A stretch of 64,000 bases of DNA, taken from the NCBI GenBank assembly GCA_012845835.1, contig JABAKD010000016.1:22986573-23050572 (forward strand), given 5' to 3'. Shown in pieces: positions 44,740 through 57,003 of this stretch; positions within the stretch are counted from its first letter, which is position 1, and the number at the start of each line of letters is the position of its first letter. The translations under genes were made by a program, and so were the position numbers. The notes beneath the pieces are model-generated. The model worked only from the letters and a program-made list of their open reading frames with translations. It was not told the origin of the DNA and searched no databases. The DNA comes from Undaria pinnatifida. Taxonomy: Eukaryota > Sar > Phaeophyceae > Laminariales > Alariaceae.

Positions 44740-45660
44740 GCTTATATCACACTTCGTCGCCTGGGGGCGTGCACATCCCCACGTGCGTGAAAGCACCTAC
44801 CTGCGGCGTGGCTGGAAGACTATGGCCTGACTAAGCTACCGGGGCCCAAGAAATCGCCAGAATTAACTATTTCCTCCAATCAATGAGATACAGAGTCGCC
44901 CGTGGAGTGAATCTAATCCAGGAGGAATAATGGGGGGGCTCCCGCTACAGTGTAGCTTTGGGCATTTATTGTTGTTTCACTCTGACACCGAAATAGAGGT
45001 GCTCTGTAATAAATCGGCCCAAATGCGCTCACACACATTCCACGCGCAACCTCGTGACAAATCGCATTGCACACGAGGACACCCGAAATGAAAAACAAAA
45101 CTACACTTTTCAGACCGATAGCCACGAATATTTACTCTTATTGCGTTCAGCAGGGACTCGTCTTGATTTCTAGTCCCACCTTGCGTTTTGTTAACGCCCT
45201 CGTAGGACCTGGTGTCGGTCAGATAGAGAGGCTTCCCGGCGATCGAACTCGGACGTAATTGATCCACACCTACTATCATTTATGCACGGGACAACGAACA
45301 ATACCGGCAACGCGAAAGCTCTAGGAGAAGAAGACGGTTCGTCATTGGAGTATCCAGGTTCGAATTCAAAGTGTATATCACTACAGAGTGACATGGCTCC
45401 ACTAGATCAGTCCAAAGGCAGGAGGAGAACACAAAATGGCAAGAGTCTGCTGATACGACATGAATATCACACATCACACATCAGCCGGAGGGAACTAGCA
45501 ACAGGAGCAACAATGAACAATTCATTGCTTTGCCTAGTCTACTAGGTAAACGCTCTAGGGAACGGAAACAACTTGAAAACACCGAGTATGTCAATTTTAA
45601 CAATAATACACACGGTGGCCCCGATTATCTATTGATTTCAATAGTGTTTGCACTCGGATA
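44740..45660. other. No gene recognised
   Basis: A minus-strand frame (45,279-44,977) reads IAGKPLYLTDTRSYEGVNKT but has no known family, and two tRNA B-box-like phrases (near 45,237 and 45,357) lack A boxes. Confidence 0.4.
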
Positions 45661-45664
45661 CATT

Positions 45665-46010
45665 TAGTCTAGTACTATTAAAATAGTGTTTGTCCCTTAT
45701 TTCAATTCGCACCATGATGATGACATTTATTTGACTCTGTTCGCAAAAACGTCTACTACAGAAAGGGTCACATTTTGAGAGCGCCTATCGGCGGGGGCAG
45801 GCACAATTCAACGACAGTCGACGAAGGAAGAACTGACCTGGATAATTCTTTCTGTAAATTTGAAGGCACGTGCGGCCCTAGATATAAGAGAAAGGGGGTG
45901 CGGGCCAATGCAACCCCATATCTGAGCTACTACTGGGAGGAAGGGCGAGAGTATAGAGCAAAAAAAAATGGTATGGAAAATATGGAAAAATATGTACAAG
46001 CCGGTCGACC
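45665..46010 (+). repeat. tRNA-derived SINE, copy 2
   Basis: The head is worn (ttcaattcgcaccatgatgatga matches copy 1 just after its B box). The body shares gtcgacgaaggaagaa and a conserved end (ctgagctactactgggagg). Confidence 0.65.
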
Positions 46011-46024
46011 CATTAGTGATCTAT

Positions 46025-46330
46025 TTAGTTTTTGACTCCGAATACTGCCAGCGTTGGTCGTTGAGTTCGGATCTCACTACTAACTGTGGTGACATTTCGT
46101 TTTATTTCTAAACAGATCAAGTGCATGCAGCTGCGTGGTGGCTACGTGCAATTCTCGACGCAGTTCGAGGAGGGAAGAAAATGCAATTTTTTTACTACTA
46201 CAAAAACGACGGCACGTACTGTAGTGGGGAGAAGGTGAAAGGTTCGCCTATGTTGCCTAGTTTCTGGGTTACTACTGGGAAGGAGGGCGAAAGTAAGGCG
46301 AAGAAAATGCATGATATATATGTCGGAAAA
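46025..46330 (+). repeat. tRNA-derived SINE, copy 3
   Basis: The head has a B-box-like phrase (gagttcggatctc, near 46,057). The body shares ggagggaagaaaatgc and ggttactactgggaagg with the other copies. All three copies point the same way. Confidence 0.65.
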
Positions 46331-46399
46331 AATGTATATTCTATTTATATACATAATATATAGCCTTTCTCCGTTGAGAAGCACCGTGAGTCAGAAACA

Positions 46400-48040
46400 A
46401 GGCAAAACAACGTGCTTCAAAATCGAAACAACACAGAAATGTAGTATGCATGGCGTAAGTGACATGCGCTGCGGACACACTTGCCGTCTTAAGGCTTTGA
46501 CCAAGAATAATGGGCGGTTGTGAATGTCGTTTCGGGCAGTGTGTAGAACCATTTTCGCTTGCGCTTGCATAACACGCATTGCGTCGCCAGTTTGTGTCAC
46601 CATCGGATAGCTACCCGAACCCGGCAGCAGCGAAAGCGCCCAGCCAGTACTAAAGCTGTAGTAGCGTAATGCGACCAGCCACAAGTGCTGTAATGTAGTT
46701 GTGTAATGATGTGGAAAACAAATCAACATCACTCCCCGTTCGGATACGTTCACGAAGCCGACAACTCACCCTTATTTACCGTATAGATAGGTTTGCCGAC
46801 TTGTGGTCTCGATGGCTTGCGCCTCTGTTGCTGCTGCTCCCTCGCTATTCCTTGACACTGCGACCAGGATCGCTCTAGTGTGTGAAAGGATCTCGGGGGA
46901 AAACGTGCTGCGATGGTGTGATAGGGTGGGGGCAGAAGAATACCGTAGGCAAATGGCTGACGTGGCTTGTGTTTCTATCAACGAGTGACAGGTGCCTAGG
47001 TCGTGGGTGTGCGTGCCGGCATACTCTGCATGGAGTGGTTTTGCGAGGAATCACGAAATAAACTTTAGGAGTTACAACCAACCCGGTGGCCGTTACGCGT
47101 ACATGCACGTCTCCAAAGGTCGTCAGATTACCAGTATCACCTGTCATCACCCAGTACGTAGTAAATTTTGAAAAAAGACGGACTGAAAAAAAAAATTCTC
47201 GGCTGCACTCCCATGGTCGTACCTAATCTCCCGAAGTCTAAGGGTTGACCAATGATTTTTTTTTCCTTTCGTCTTGGCCAATCATCTAGACTACACCTCC
47301 AAAAAGTACGTTCCACACGGGTCCCGATCAGAAGCCTGTCAGATCTGTGCATTCTCCATCAATCGATGGAGTTGGGCGTGGGACAGGCGCGGCGCGATTC
47401 TGCTGTGGGCTTGCTGCCTGTGTGTTGTTACTGGTTGCTGAATCTCTGCGATGGTTTACGACAAACTGATGCTGCTCGTATGTCGGCTAAGTCGGTGCAT
47501 GTCGTCGTGCTGCTACTTGTTTCTCGTATGTCGCCCTACTCGCCGTTGTTGCGATATGCCTGGTGGAAGGCCAAAGGGACCGAAAAACTCATCTGGGTTG
47601 CAACGACCTGGCCCTGAAAGTCGTCTGGAGAAGGGTCGCACGGTGGCCGGCGCAAGCAGCACCCGAGCTGATTGAGAGAGGATGGGGATGTCGGCAGTTC
47701 AGCACAAGGAAGCGCTTCAGCAGGAAGGAGGGGGTCATCACGTGGTGGAACATCCGCAGGTAGAGCAGGTCATGATAGCGCTGGTGGTACATGCGGCGAT
47801 GGAGGAGGCCACGGTGCAGGTGGAGGGACCGGTGCTGCCGTCGTTGTCGGAGTTGATGCGGTGAGACTATTGCTTGCCTCTGCAGTGGGATCCTACAGCT
47901 CTCTGCTGGTGGGTAATTGCCTGTCTATTCTGCCGAAAACAAGTATCTAGCTCGTACCTACCAGAACAGCAACACCACGATCAGGTCTAAATTCTCATGG
48001 TGCCTGGTACTCGAGTAACGTACTTCTGCGGGATATCTAT
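46400..48040. other. No gene that can be assigned
   Basis: Protein-like short frames occur on the plus strand at 46,803-46,988 (CERISGENVLRWCDRVGAEE) and on the minus strand at about 47,030-47,150 (LTTFGDVHVRVTATGLVV). No family is recognised and no gene model can be built. Confidence 0.35.
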
Positions 48041-48044
48041 TATA

Positions 48045-48240
48045 GCAAAAAAACAGTTTTTTTTTTTTTTATCCTCCGGCGAATGGAGAAAAAAGAAGCA
48101 TTAGCTCATCACACTTCCAGGTATTTTCATACACGTCGTGTGTCGATTTAACTCAGTTGCTTTCGCAGCTCAACGCTAGCTGGCGCACCCTTCGGGTCCC
48201 ATTGTTGGTATAGCTGTCCCCATCAGTGGTCTCCGTAATA
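48045..48240 (+). repeat. Family Y repeat copy
   Basis: This matches 35,030-35,280 in reverse complement. The same 90-bp head (ctccggcg...agctcatcacacttcca) also closes the M modules at 55,868-55,955 and 58,645-58,732. Confidence 0.75.
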
Positions 48241-48249
48241 AGAGCCAGA

Positions 48250-49130
48250 CCCAACACGATTAGGTTTCTTGTTTGAGGAAAAGTACGTTCTACACTAACG
48301 TCAGGATCTACACTAACGTCAGAACGACTGCTTCCGACGTGCTTATTTCCCTGTAAATGCCAGCCTGCCTATTATGTTACCCCTGGATACCCGGTTCTTA
48401 TTATCAATAATAGCGTCCTGTACTTGTAGTGGATACATATTTTTTTGCTGGGGGATGTCGCACCAGGTGTTCGGTAAGAATCACCTGGTAGTCCTAGCAG
48501 CCTGTAATGTCGGGCCTACGGTCATATCATGTACAGTGCAGGACGCCGCCAAAGGAACAGAAGTACGAACAAGGCTGTGTTTCCTTTTTGAAAAGGGTGC
48601 GTTCTATACTGATGTCGGCAATACTGCTCCCAAACCGTTTGTGTCTCATTGTAGTCAGGTTCCCTCATTACCCTGTGTCTTGTTAGTCGTCTTGTTCTGT
48701 GTACTATGTCAATGCTTGTAAGCTACCAGTACCACGTACGTAGCAGGTACCTGGTCCGTCGTGAAATATACTAGGTACAACCTGTCAGAGCATATGATAC
48801 CAGCTTGTATGTGTGCTGTTGTACAACAGAACAACAACAGTAGTACCGGACCCTTGATGGGAAACAGAAGTATGACCCGGACTGGGATTCTTATTTGGGA
48901 AAGTGTGCCTTCCACGACACTAGAACAAAACCGTTCCCGATCCGCCTCTCCTTCGTAAATTCCAATCTTCTTGCTTTCTGGTTACCCCTTTATTGTTCAG
49001 TGTCATGTACCAGGTACAGTGCGGGACGTCTAGTATTGGTGCAAAGAACAATAGGAATGCTGGCTCAGAATTGATATTCCCCTAGAAAAGGTGCGTTCTG
49101 CACTTAGTGACTACACCAACTTCAGTACAT
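48250..49130 (+). repeat. Degenerate tandem repeats of about 200-300 bp, about four copies
   Basis: The phrase pattern 'catgtacagtgc(a/g)ggacg...aacagaagta...gaaaagggtgcgttct' recurs in worn form near 48,270-48,320, 48,525-48,610, 48,850-48,915 and 48,995-49,105. The short ORFs across it are not convincing. Confidence 0.55.
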
Positions 49131-49565
49131 CGGCCCCCGACTTCCCATGTAGACTATAGACCATGGGCTCTCCCCGGAAATTCCTAATTTCAGTCTGGAA
49201 CGCGACGAGTACCATGAGGATGGCATGATTCACGACACGGGCAACGAGAAAATGCTGCCTTGTGTTGAGCCGCCATCTCCGCCACGTTCAGGAGTTACTA
49301 TAGTGTACAGCAATACTACAATTGCGCATCCTGCAGTCGTGGTCTGGTGTATGATGTTTGCTCTAAATATAGACTATACTGCTTTAGTGTACGTTTACGA
49401 GTAGATGAGCACTCAAGGCTAGTCGTCTGGTCAGTATGTACATAGTCTACATTGTTAGATTTTCTTGCCCTACGTACTCGTACGCTCTCGTTCCGCTATC
49501 CGGAGGCAGGCGGCACTGTGCTTGTTTCTATGGTACAGACGTTATGACACGAACGGCCGCTCCGC

Positions 49566-49655
49566 TCATGTTTCTGTACTTGGTATACCAGGAGGCGTCT
49601 TCGACGTCGCTCATGTCTCTGTACTTGGTATACCAGAAGGCGTCTTCGACGTCAC
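49566..49655 (+). repeat. 45-bp tandem duplication, two copies, in frame
   Basis: Two 45-bp units differ at a few bases. In an open plus-strand frame they read LYLVYQEASSTS and LYLVYQKASSTS. The period is 15 codons, which is compatible with a coding sequence, but the gene is not recognised. Confidence 0.7.
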
Positions 49656-49759
49656 AGGACGAGTTTCTGGTCCAGATCGAACGTGAGATCCGCCAAACGA
49701 CGGCAGGCACACTGATTGGCTCAAATCCGTACAACAACTTGTAGGTACATCCTTCCGAT

Positions 49760-52700
49760 CCCATGAAAGCGCGCAACACGGCGTAAGTCGGCGACAACCA
49801 CCTCCGTTCCGTGTTCGTCGCGGTGCCCCAGCAACCTCACCCTCGTGGCTTATCCGAAGGGAGGCCACTCTGGCGGCATTGCAAGACAACAAGAGACGTG
49901 ATTGTCAATACATGGACGCAGAATCTGACGCGGAGAGTAATTTTCTACATGTTTCTGTTGCGACTTTGTAGACTTCTGCGACAATGCCGGGACTGATGAG
50001 AGAACAACAAAAGGAAGCCTAAGGCGGGTTGTTTTCCCAAATGCTTCGGGATACTATTATCCTTTTAAGCGCAGAAGCAACTAATCGCGTGCACAACCGC
50101 TTCTCCTAGCACAAGCTGCCGACCTCCCCTCCTCGTGATTACCGCCGTTCTCTTGTTCTGTTTGCCATCTCCAGCACGGCCAGGCCCGGGCTGCAGAGTC
50201 GTTACAAGGATGGGATGCGAAGGGTACTACCGCAGTTTCCGTTCCTCGTCCAGGACCTCTTCTCTTTTATCTTGGGAGGAACTGCAGTTCACCGCGACGT
50301 GATGTCAGAGGTGTATGCCAGCGTTGTGTACGCCATGGGCTTTGTTGCGTCAACTGATGTCTTGGCGCAGGCGCGTCCGAGAATGTTTCACCCATGCAGA
50401 AGTAATATGCTACAACAGGATAGTGCGAGCTAGGGGCCGGCGCTTGGTCAAACACCAGCGTGAAACGGGTTTGAGTGCTTCGATGATCCGCACGGATACA
50501 ATGGTATTTGTTCTTCAGCAATCTACCTGTTTAAAGTGTGGTGCGAAGCGATGGAGAGAGCACTCGTGGCGAAACTCGACCAGCTCGTCTAAGAGTGGAA
50601 GGCCAGGTGTGTTCGGGCGAATTCAATGGGGAAAAATAATGATATAATGTTTGTGGGGGGTGCAGGGTCTCTCGTTTGTCTGGCGGAGCTTTTAAAATCA
50701 TATTTTTATGGACAAAATTGCTTGGTTTTCTGTGCTTTCATTCTGGCAGTAAATAGACGGGACAATTTCATTCAACGACGCCAAACGTAAGTCAACAGGA
50801 TCATGCTGAAAAACGTGGCCGCCTCCAACAAGCGTGCGGAGCTGCTTCGAATGCGTGCTGCTGGCGCTAGTTCCGACCCAAGGCCAATTCAATGCGTTGT
50901 CACGTTCGTCAACGAGTTATGGAATATTTTACCGGTGTTCAGCAATGATACAGCAGGTACTCCGGCGTAGTGTTGGATTCATCCCCAATTGCGGTAGTCA
51001 CACGGCCGCTATAATTCCGCTACGATTGCAACCATAGGTAAAGTGCCAACTACCTTGGAATTCGTCTGCAATTTGTTTAACAGTTATACAATGGTTGTAT
51101 CGCAGTGTCTTTCTACGACTGACGACGCAAACTACTCATGTACCCCTTGAAACCGGCGGTGATACAGGCACAACGACCACGTCAATGCCAGGGAAACTCG
51201 TGGCCAGCTCGGGCACACGATACGCCGGGGATAAAGTTTAGATGTCTTGGGTTCGGAGCTAATACAACAACTTATCTCTCCTTTCCTAGCACCTACTTGG
51301 TGCTGACCAGCCCTCCTCAGGCCAAGGGGAGATACTTCCTGGTCAGTAGACCTTGCCTAGCTTGGGCGTTTCTACAATTATCGATAATTCAGGTTGAACA
51401 CACGGACGTTAGTCGGGGAATTTATTCTGGTACGATTGCGACAGCGGCAAGCAGGTAGGTGTGGATTGGGCCCCGTTCCGGCAGGAAGCCCTCTGACCCG
51501 ATGAGGGCGGGGTCCATATGCTGCCTCAGGACCCCGAACGAGGTCTGCTGTGGTGGTACGAGCGGCCGTTAGAGACGATGTCCCAGCATTCTACCAAGCG
51601 TGGAGGGGCTGCAGCAGCAGGCTCCACATCTGATGATGGCGAGGTTCGAATCGGGTTGATTTGCCATTAATTGGTTCTGTGATACCTCGCAGTATAGGCA
51701 CGATTTGATCCGCTGGAGGTTCAACTCGGGCCGCAAAGACACACCCGCCGATCACGAGGGCTCACGGCTTTTGGGGGCCGTGCTGGCCAGATGAAAACAC
51801 AGAAACGCGGTGACTCAGCGGTGCCGACTGAGGGCTGTCGCGTCGCTCGTCCCCAGGGGGGAGGTGCGCCATAACGTGCGAAGCGTATGATTGTGCCCAA
51901 CGCGGCGAGATGCTTCAATCTCCCCATAGTCTCACTTCTAGATCGTCACGAGGATATCCACTTCGGGAGGCAGAGCGAAGAGTGAGGAAATCACACGTGT
52001 TTACAGCTATTCGAGAAGGCGGCTGCGCTTTGTATTTCAGAATAGGGGGAGCTGGAGTGCCGCTGAAGGGGGGTGATTGATAGCTCAAATGCTGCATGGC
52101 TCTTGTTTTTTGCGAAGGCCATGTGCTGACTTGGCTTCCAACAAGTAGCCCGCGCACGTCTTGCTTTGAAGGTATAAATTTTATTTGTTTTTGAAGATAC
52201 TGTTGTACCTGTATTTGTCGCGTGCCTTGTCGTGTCGTATATTTGAGCTTTTATGATCGGTAGGCCTCTTCTCAGTCTCCCCGTTTCAGTTAGTTTCAAG
52301 GTTACCACATTCACCGTAACTTGCTTTCGTACAACTACTGCGCATTTTTTTTTATGTTGGTCGTCGCTCTACAAATCCCAGTGTACTCTTGTGCTCTCTC
52401 TCTGTTTCTATAATCCCTCGGCTGTTTCGGATATTTCCACAAAACCATCGGCAAACGAAGGCTGTATGGGGGAGGGCATAAAAAACAAAATTATAGTCTA
52501 TAGTACGTACTACTACCGGCACGTACCATATAGTATAATGGTGATCAGCAGAGGGCTGCATTGTGCTGCAAAAAAACGTTGAAATGTTCCTCGTAGGGTT
52601 AGGCACCTTCATTCGGACATCCCCTTGTTCATGCTTCTCGTTGCAGCAACTATTGACATGACCTGATGCGTCGGAGGATTTTCCGTGTTAAAGGCTGCAC

Positions 52701-53320
52701 GTGGGAAAAAAAAACAAAAATCAATTTGCAAACAAACTGAAGCTAGGTGTCAAAACGTCAAACATGCCTAAATATCCACCACTTTCGAGCTTAAGGAATG
52801 CTTCTAGTGCACAGGCCTCAAAAGTGACTCCTATAACTCTTTCGAAAAGCCCACCGGTTGAATTAGATACACAAGAGGGCTTCGCCGGCGTCCGAGTAAG
52901 GGCCGCCGTCTAATCAAACGCCCTCAGGCATCAAAGCAATAGCTGCAAATAGAAGTTTTTGATGCCAAGGGCTGCTTATCTTGCAGGCCCGTTGAATGTC
53001 CGACTACTGACGGACATATCGAATAGTGATGGAAACAAGGACCGTTCAAGTTAAAACAAGCACTATTATCACGATATAGCATTGCACAACGGGAGCACGC
53101 GGATGCAGCATTTATTCAGAGCACGCTTGTTCGCGTTACTCAAGAACTCGTTTCTAGCTAACGGTTGATCATTCATATGTGTCCATCAGCTTTTGTTCTG
53201 TGCCGACGCCGAGATTGCAGCAATCAGCTCTACTACGTACGCCAATAAACTCAGAACGTATGAATGAACAAATAGAAAGTGAGCGTACGTAGAATTATCC
53301 ACCTATTTCACTGTCGGGGT
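49760..53320. other. No gene recognised in most of this stretch
   Basis: Scattered ORFs of 60-110 codons lie on both strands without family signal. The most protein-like is the plus-strand frame 52,701-52,913 (MPKYPPLSSLRNASSAQ), which ends in a TAA. A B-box-like phrase (gaggttcgaatcggg) near 51,643 has no proper A box. Confidence 0.4.
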
Positions 53321-53329
53321 GGCACTTTT

Positions 53330-53638
53330 TCAGCCAAGAAAAGGTATACCTTGCCGGTTGAGCTCCGCATGTGTGGAACTACCGGTAAAGCTAACAATTG
53401 TTCGAGTAAAATTGCTTTCAAGTCTAGGGCATAGGAGCCTGGTCTGGTAGCGCGAGCGAATGCCTTTTAAGCCATGTTTCGGGTGAGATATGGAGCTCCT
53501 TACTTTAGAAGCAATACACGTTCCGATACACCCATACCGTGGGATGCCTCTACGTTCATTTCTACGGAACCACGCTGAAATAGTAGTGATGTGTCCCACT
53601 TTAGCACAGGTTCCATTATCTGTCAAGGCACCGCACAA
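53330..53638 (-). CDS. Possible small cystine-knot protein (bursicon/DAN-like), uncertain
   Basis: The frame is open for about 100 codons to a TGA. It has one Cys, then about 25 residues later the segment GIPRYGCIGTCIASK, which contains the C-x-G-x-C of cystine knots, then about 30 residues later YQTRLLCPRLESNFTRTIVS. This resembles the spacing of bursicon-type knots, but the expected CC is CP and the closing C-x-C is missing. The start codon and upstream exons are unclear. It could be a chance match or a decayed copy; a related fragment lies at 31.3 kb. Confidence 0.3.
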   Translation of the reverse strand: MCGALTDNGTCAKVGHITTISAWFRRNERRGIPRYGCIGTCIASKVRSSISHPKHGLKGIRSRYQTRLLCPRLESNFTRTIVSFTGSSTHAELNRQGIPFLG

Positions 53639-54124
53639 TAAAGGGACTGTTACGGTTCAGTGACAGTTTCAAGAGTTACTATGACAGGCGTTTTTGTTAT
53701 AGTAGGGGACGCGCTATTTATGTCCCCTCCCCTAGTCGGGTGTGGCTGCCCCACCCTGCCAACAATACTTTCCAATTCTAATTATACAATTCCTCAAGTC
53801 CTTGGGTTCACGTTCATAAACCTTCGGATCAGCAATCAAGTTACTATTTCCACGCTACCTTCTCGGGAGACTTCCCATCCTGAGCACTTGCACAAGGGAC
53901 TTGCTCTCTTTCACCGAGGAACGCTCAAGCGCCTTCTGAACTCGGTCGTATCGGACCTACGGAGGTCAGTCATTATGAATACCTGATGCGGGCTACCTAT
54001 TGAGCCTGTGTGTGGACCTTGCGATGCTAGTAGGCTAGATACCTTCGTCTTTTTCGCCATGAATATACTCGCATGTCCACCCTGATCCCAGACTGACTCC
54101 GCCATTCAGGCTCCGATTCGTAAC

Positions 54125-55955
54125 ATGGTGTCCATCCGGGATACGCGCTTGCCCTCGCTGGTGATCACCCTGTGTATCTCCCTCTAGTTTTGGGTTTCTC
54201 GTCGTGGTTCTGTTTGCTGCTTTTTCTGCTGCTGCTTCTTTTGTGCTCCTCTGCTGCTGTATCTTTTGTGCTCCGAGCGCATCATCGCTCATTTTGTTCC
54301 TCTCTGTCAGAGCGCGTGAGCGCGACTTTTTGCGCGCGCTCCTGGGAGCCCAGCCTGTCTAGCAGAAGTCAATTGGGCACGGTGCATTGCAGCAGTTAGG
54401 TGGACACGGTGCCGCCTTTGCACGCGTCCCGCGTCGATACCCAATTGCGTCGCTTTCAACATGCTGTTATCTCGTCTTTTCTGGGCGTTTTTGTTTCTTG
54501 TTTCACTTGTACATTGTCTTGGAACTTTTTTGCGAGTGGATCTCATATTACAACGCAGTAGTATTGCTGCTGTGAGACTGTACTATTTCGACCCGTATCC
54601 GCTGATCTTTTGGGGTCCACGGCACACCCAGGGGAGCACGCTACCCTGGAGTGTGTCTGCATCGTTGCTCTCACCAAGGCGCTCTCCAGTTCCGATTGCC
54701 CTCTCTGTCGTTGTCGAATGGCACAGGTGGGAGTTAAACAGCAGTACACCCGGTTAGGCCCCCGCCCTAGATTTTCCGGCAGCCAGCTGAAAAATGATAT
54801 AAGAAAAGCAAAGAGCATAAGTCCGAAGTGATGCGGGATAGTGGTTTCAGTGCGCGCCACGGGTGTACTGGCTGCGGAAACTCCCAGGCCTTTTATCCGC
54901 ACGTGTGTCTCTGCCGTCGCTGCCGTTGCTGCTGTTGCCGCGCGTTGCTGCTGTTGCCGCGCGTTGTTGCTTGCGTTGCTTGTTCTCCACTGTTTGTGGT
55001 GCCGTCGCTGCCGTTGCTGCTGTTGCCGCGCGGTGCTCCTGTTGCCGCGCGTTGCTCCTGTTGCCGCGCGTTGCTGCTGTTGCCGCGCGTTGCTGCTGTT
55101 GCCGCGCGTTGTTGCTTGCGTTGCTTGTTCTCCACTGTTTGTGGTGCCGTCGCTGCCGTTGCTGCTGTTGCCGCGCGTTGCTGCTGTTGCCGCGCGTTGC
55201 TGCTGTTGCCGCGCGTTGTTGCTTGCGTTGCTTGTTCTCCACTGTTTGTGGTGCCCCGTGAGCACTGCCTACAGCAGGAGAGGCCAATAGTCGTACAATG
55301 TTCGAAATTTTACACCGACAACAACAGCAATGCCTTGCGCTGAGAGAGTAGACAGCAGTGATGTACGTGTCTCGTGTTGATAAAAGGGGAACCTCGCGAC
55401 ATCGTAACTACTGAACCAATGCCTGACGTACTTGAGTTGTGTTCCCCAGCCACAACGGCACAATGGGAGGGTCTGTGCCTGGTTGAGCCGTGTTGTTGTC
55501 CCCCATGTTGGGGGAGACGACAACCAGTCTCCTCTAGGCCTGTGTCCTCCCGAGCTGTAACGCTATTATACATACTGCTACTGCTGTATTTTACATGCCC
55601 CACTTCCTGCGACTGTTATTTAGCCTGCAATCGGAAGGTCTGCGCCTGGTGGAGCCGTGTTGTTGTCTCCTATGTCGAGGGGGACAACAACCAGTCTCCT
55701 CTGGGTCTGTGCCTTCCCTCGTCACAACGTTACCTGATATATTACCACTGCTGTATTACTAACATGCTACTCGTCTTCCCAATGTTCCCTGTTATATTAC
55801 CACTGCTATATTGCTGACATGCTACTCGTCTTTCCACTTCAGGAGCTGTCACTCAATTGATTATTTCTTTTTATTTTTTTTTTTTCTCCGGCGGATGAGG
55901 AAAAATGAAGCTTTAGCTCACTACACTTCCACGTATTTCCATACGCGTATAATTA
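54125..55955 (+). repeat. M module, copy 1 (unclassified repeat)
   Basis: This is a direct duplicate of 57,004-58,732 (period about 2.88 kb, similarity above 95 percent by eye). It contains a Cys-rich open stretch (about 54,610-54,831, with SSSDCPLCRCRMAQVGV) in both copies, a 19-bp minisatellite, and closes with the family Y head. Confidence 0.85.
54920..55260 (+). repeat. 19-bp minisatellite with higher-order units in M copy 1
   Basis: Units of GTTGCTGCTGTTGCCGCGC alternate with a longer phrase (cttgttctccactgtttgtgg). Three long phrases occur here and two in M copy 2, which explains the roughly 100-bp length difference between the copies. Confidence 0.9.
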
Positions 55956-57003
55956 AATTTATTTCATTTAATTCAATTCAATTCAATTGTTGGCGCTGTG
56001 GTACGCTGAGCTTACTGCAGTTTGTGTCATTGTTGTTTTGCTCGATATGCTCTCTGGTATCGCTTGCGGATTCATTTTTAATAGTGAACCGGGTACACAT
56101 GACTGGATGCTGATCACGGTTTTCTGGTGATGTTTTCACCTGCCCTCCCGCTAATGTTGATGTTTCCCTGTTTTTGCATCCACTTCGTTCGTGATCAAAC
56201 CGGTGATGTTTGACCTGAGCAAACACGTTAACCCCTGATCACGCACGTTTGCCTGTGATCAAACCCAACTCCATGTTTGCTCGTGATCAAGCTGGAGGTG
56301 GCCGCTGTTGATCAATAAAAATAAAAAAAATGACGTTTGTCAATTGGTCACGTACGCTATGCACGCCTACCTTCATCTGTCATTTCATTTTGCCGGGAAG
56401 TCGATATGCTCTCTGTGATCACTTGCGGATTCCTCAGTGTACCGGGTACACATGACTGGATGCCGATCACGGTTTTCTGGTGATGTTTTCACTTGCTCTC
56501 TCGCTAATGTTGATGTTTCCCTGTTTTTGCATCTACTTCGTTCGTGATCAAACCGGTGATGTTTGACCCGAGCAAACACGTTAACTCATGATCACGCACG
56601 TTTGCCTGTGATCAAACCCAACTCCATGTTTGCTCGTGATCAAGCTGGAGGTGGTCTCTGTTGATCAATAAAAATGTCGCTTGTCACTTGGTCACGTACG
56701 CTATGCATGCCTTCCTTCATTCTGTCATTTCATTTTGCCGGGAAGGGTTCCACTGTTGTTACTGCTGCCGCGTCGGGTTGTGGTTGCGGTTGGGACTACC
56801 GCGACATCGTTTCTGTGTGATGCAGTAGTTGCTGAACCGCTCTCCTGTTTTTACATCCCTTCCTGTGTTTCCTTTGCCCCATTACTTTGTGCTCCGTTTT
56901 GGATGCAGGCGATGATTGCGGTGTGGACATTGCTGTCGTCAGACACAGCAAGCAGTAACCACATAGTCGGCTCTCTCTAGGATGAGTCAACGACACGGAT
57001 ACT
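55956..57003 (+). repeat. N modules 1 and 2 with clustered TGATCA palindromes
   Basis: Two related segments (about 55,975-56,330 and 56,385-56,993) share gatatgctctctg, accgggtacacatgactgg and a run of TGATCA sites (six in about 200 bp in the first). A third copy is at 60,072-60,755. Confidence 0.8.

Noticed and set aside
51546-51665. tRNA-like sequence with a B box (gaggttcgaatcggg)
   Set aside because: The A box does not fit and stems do not pair.
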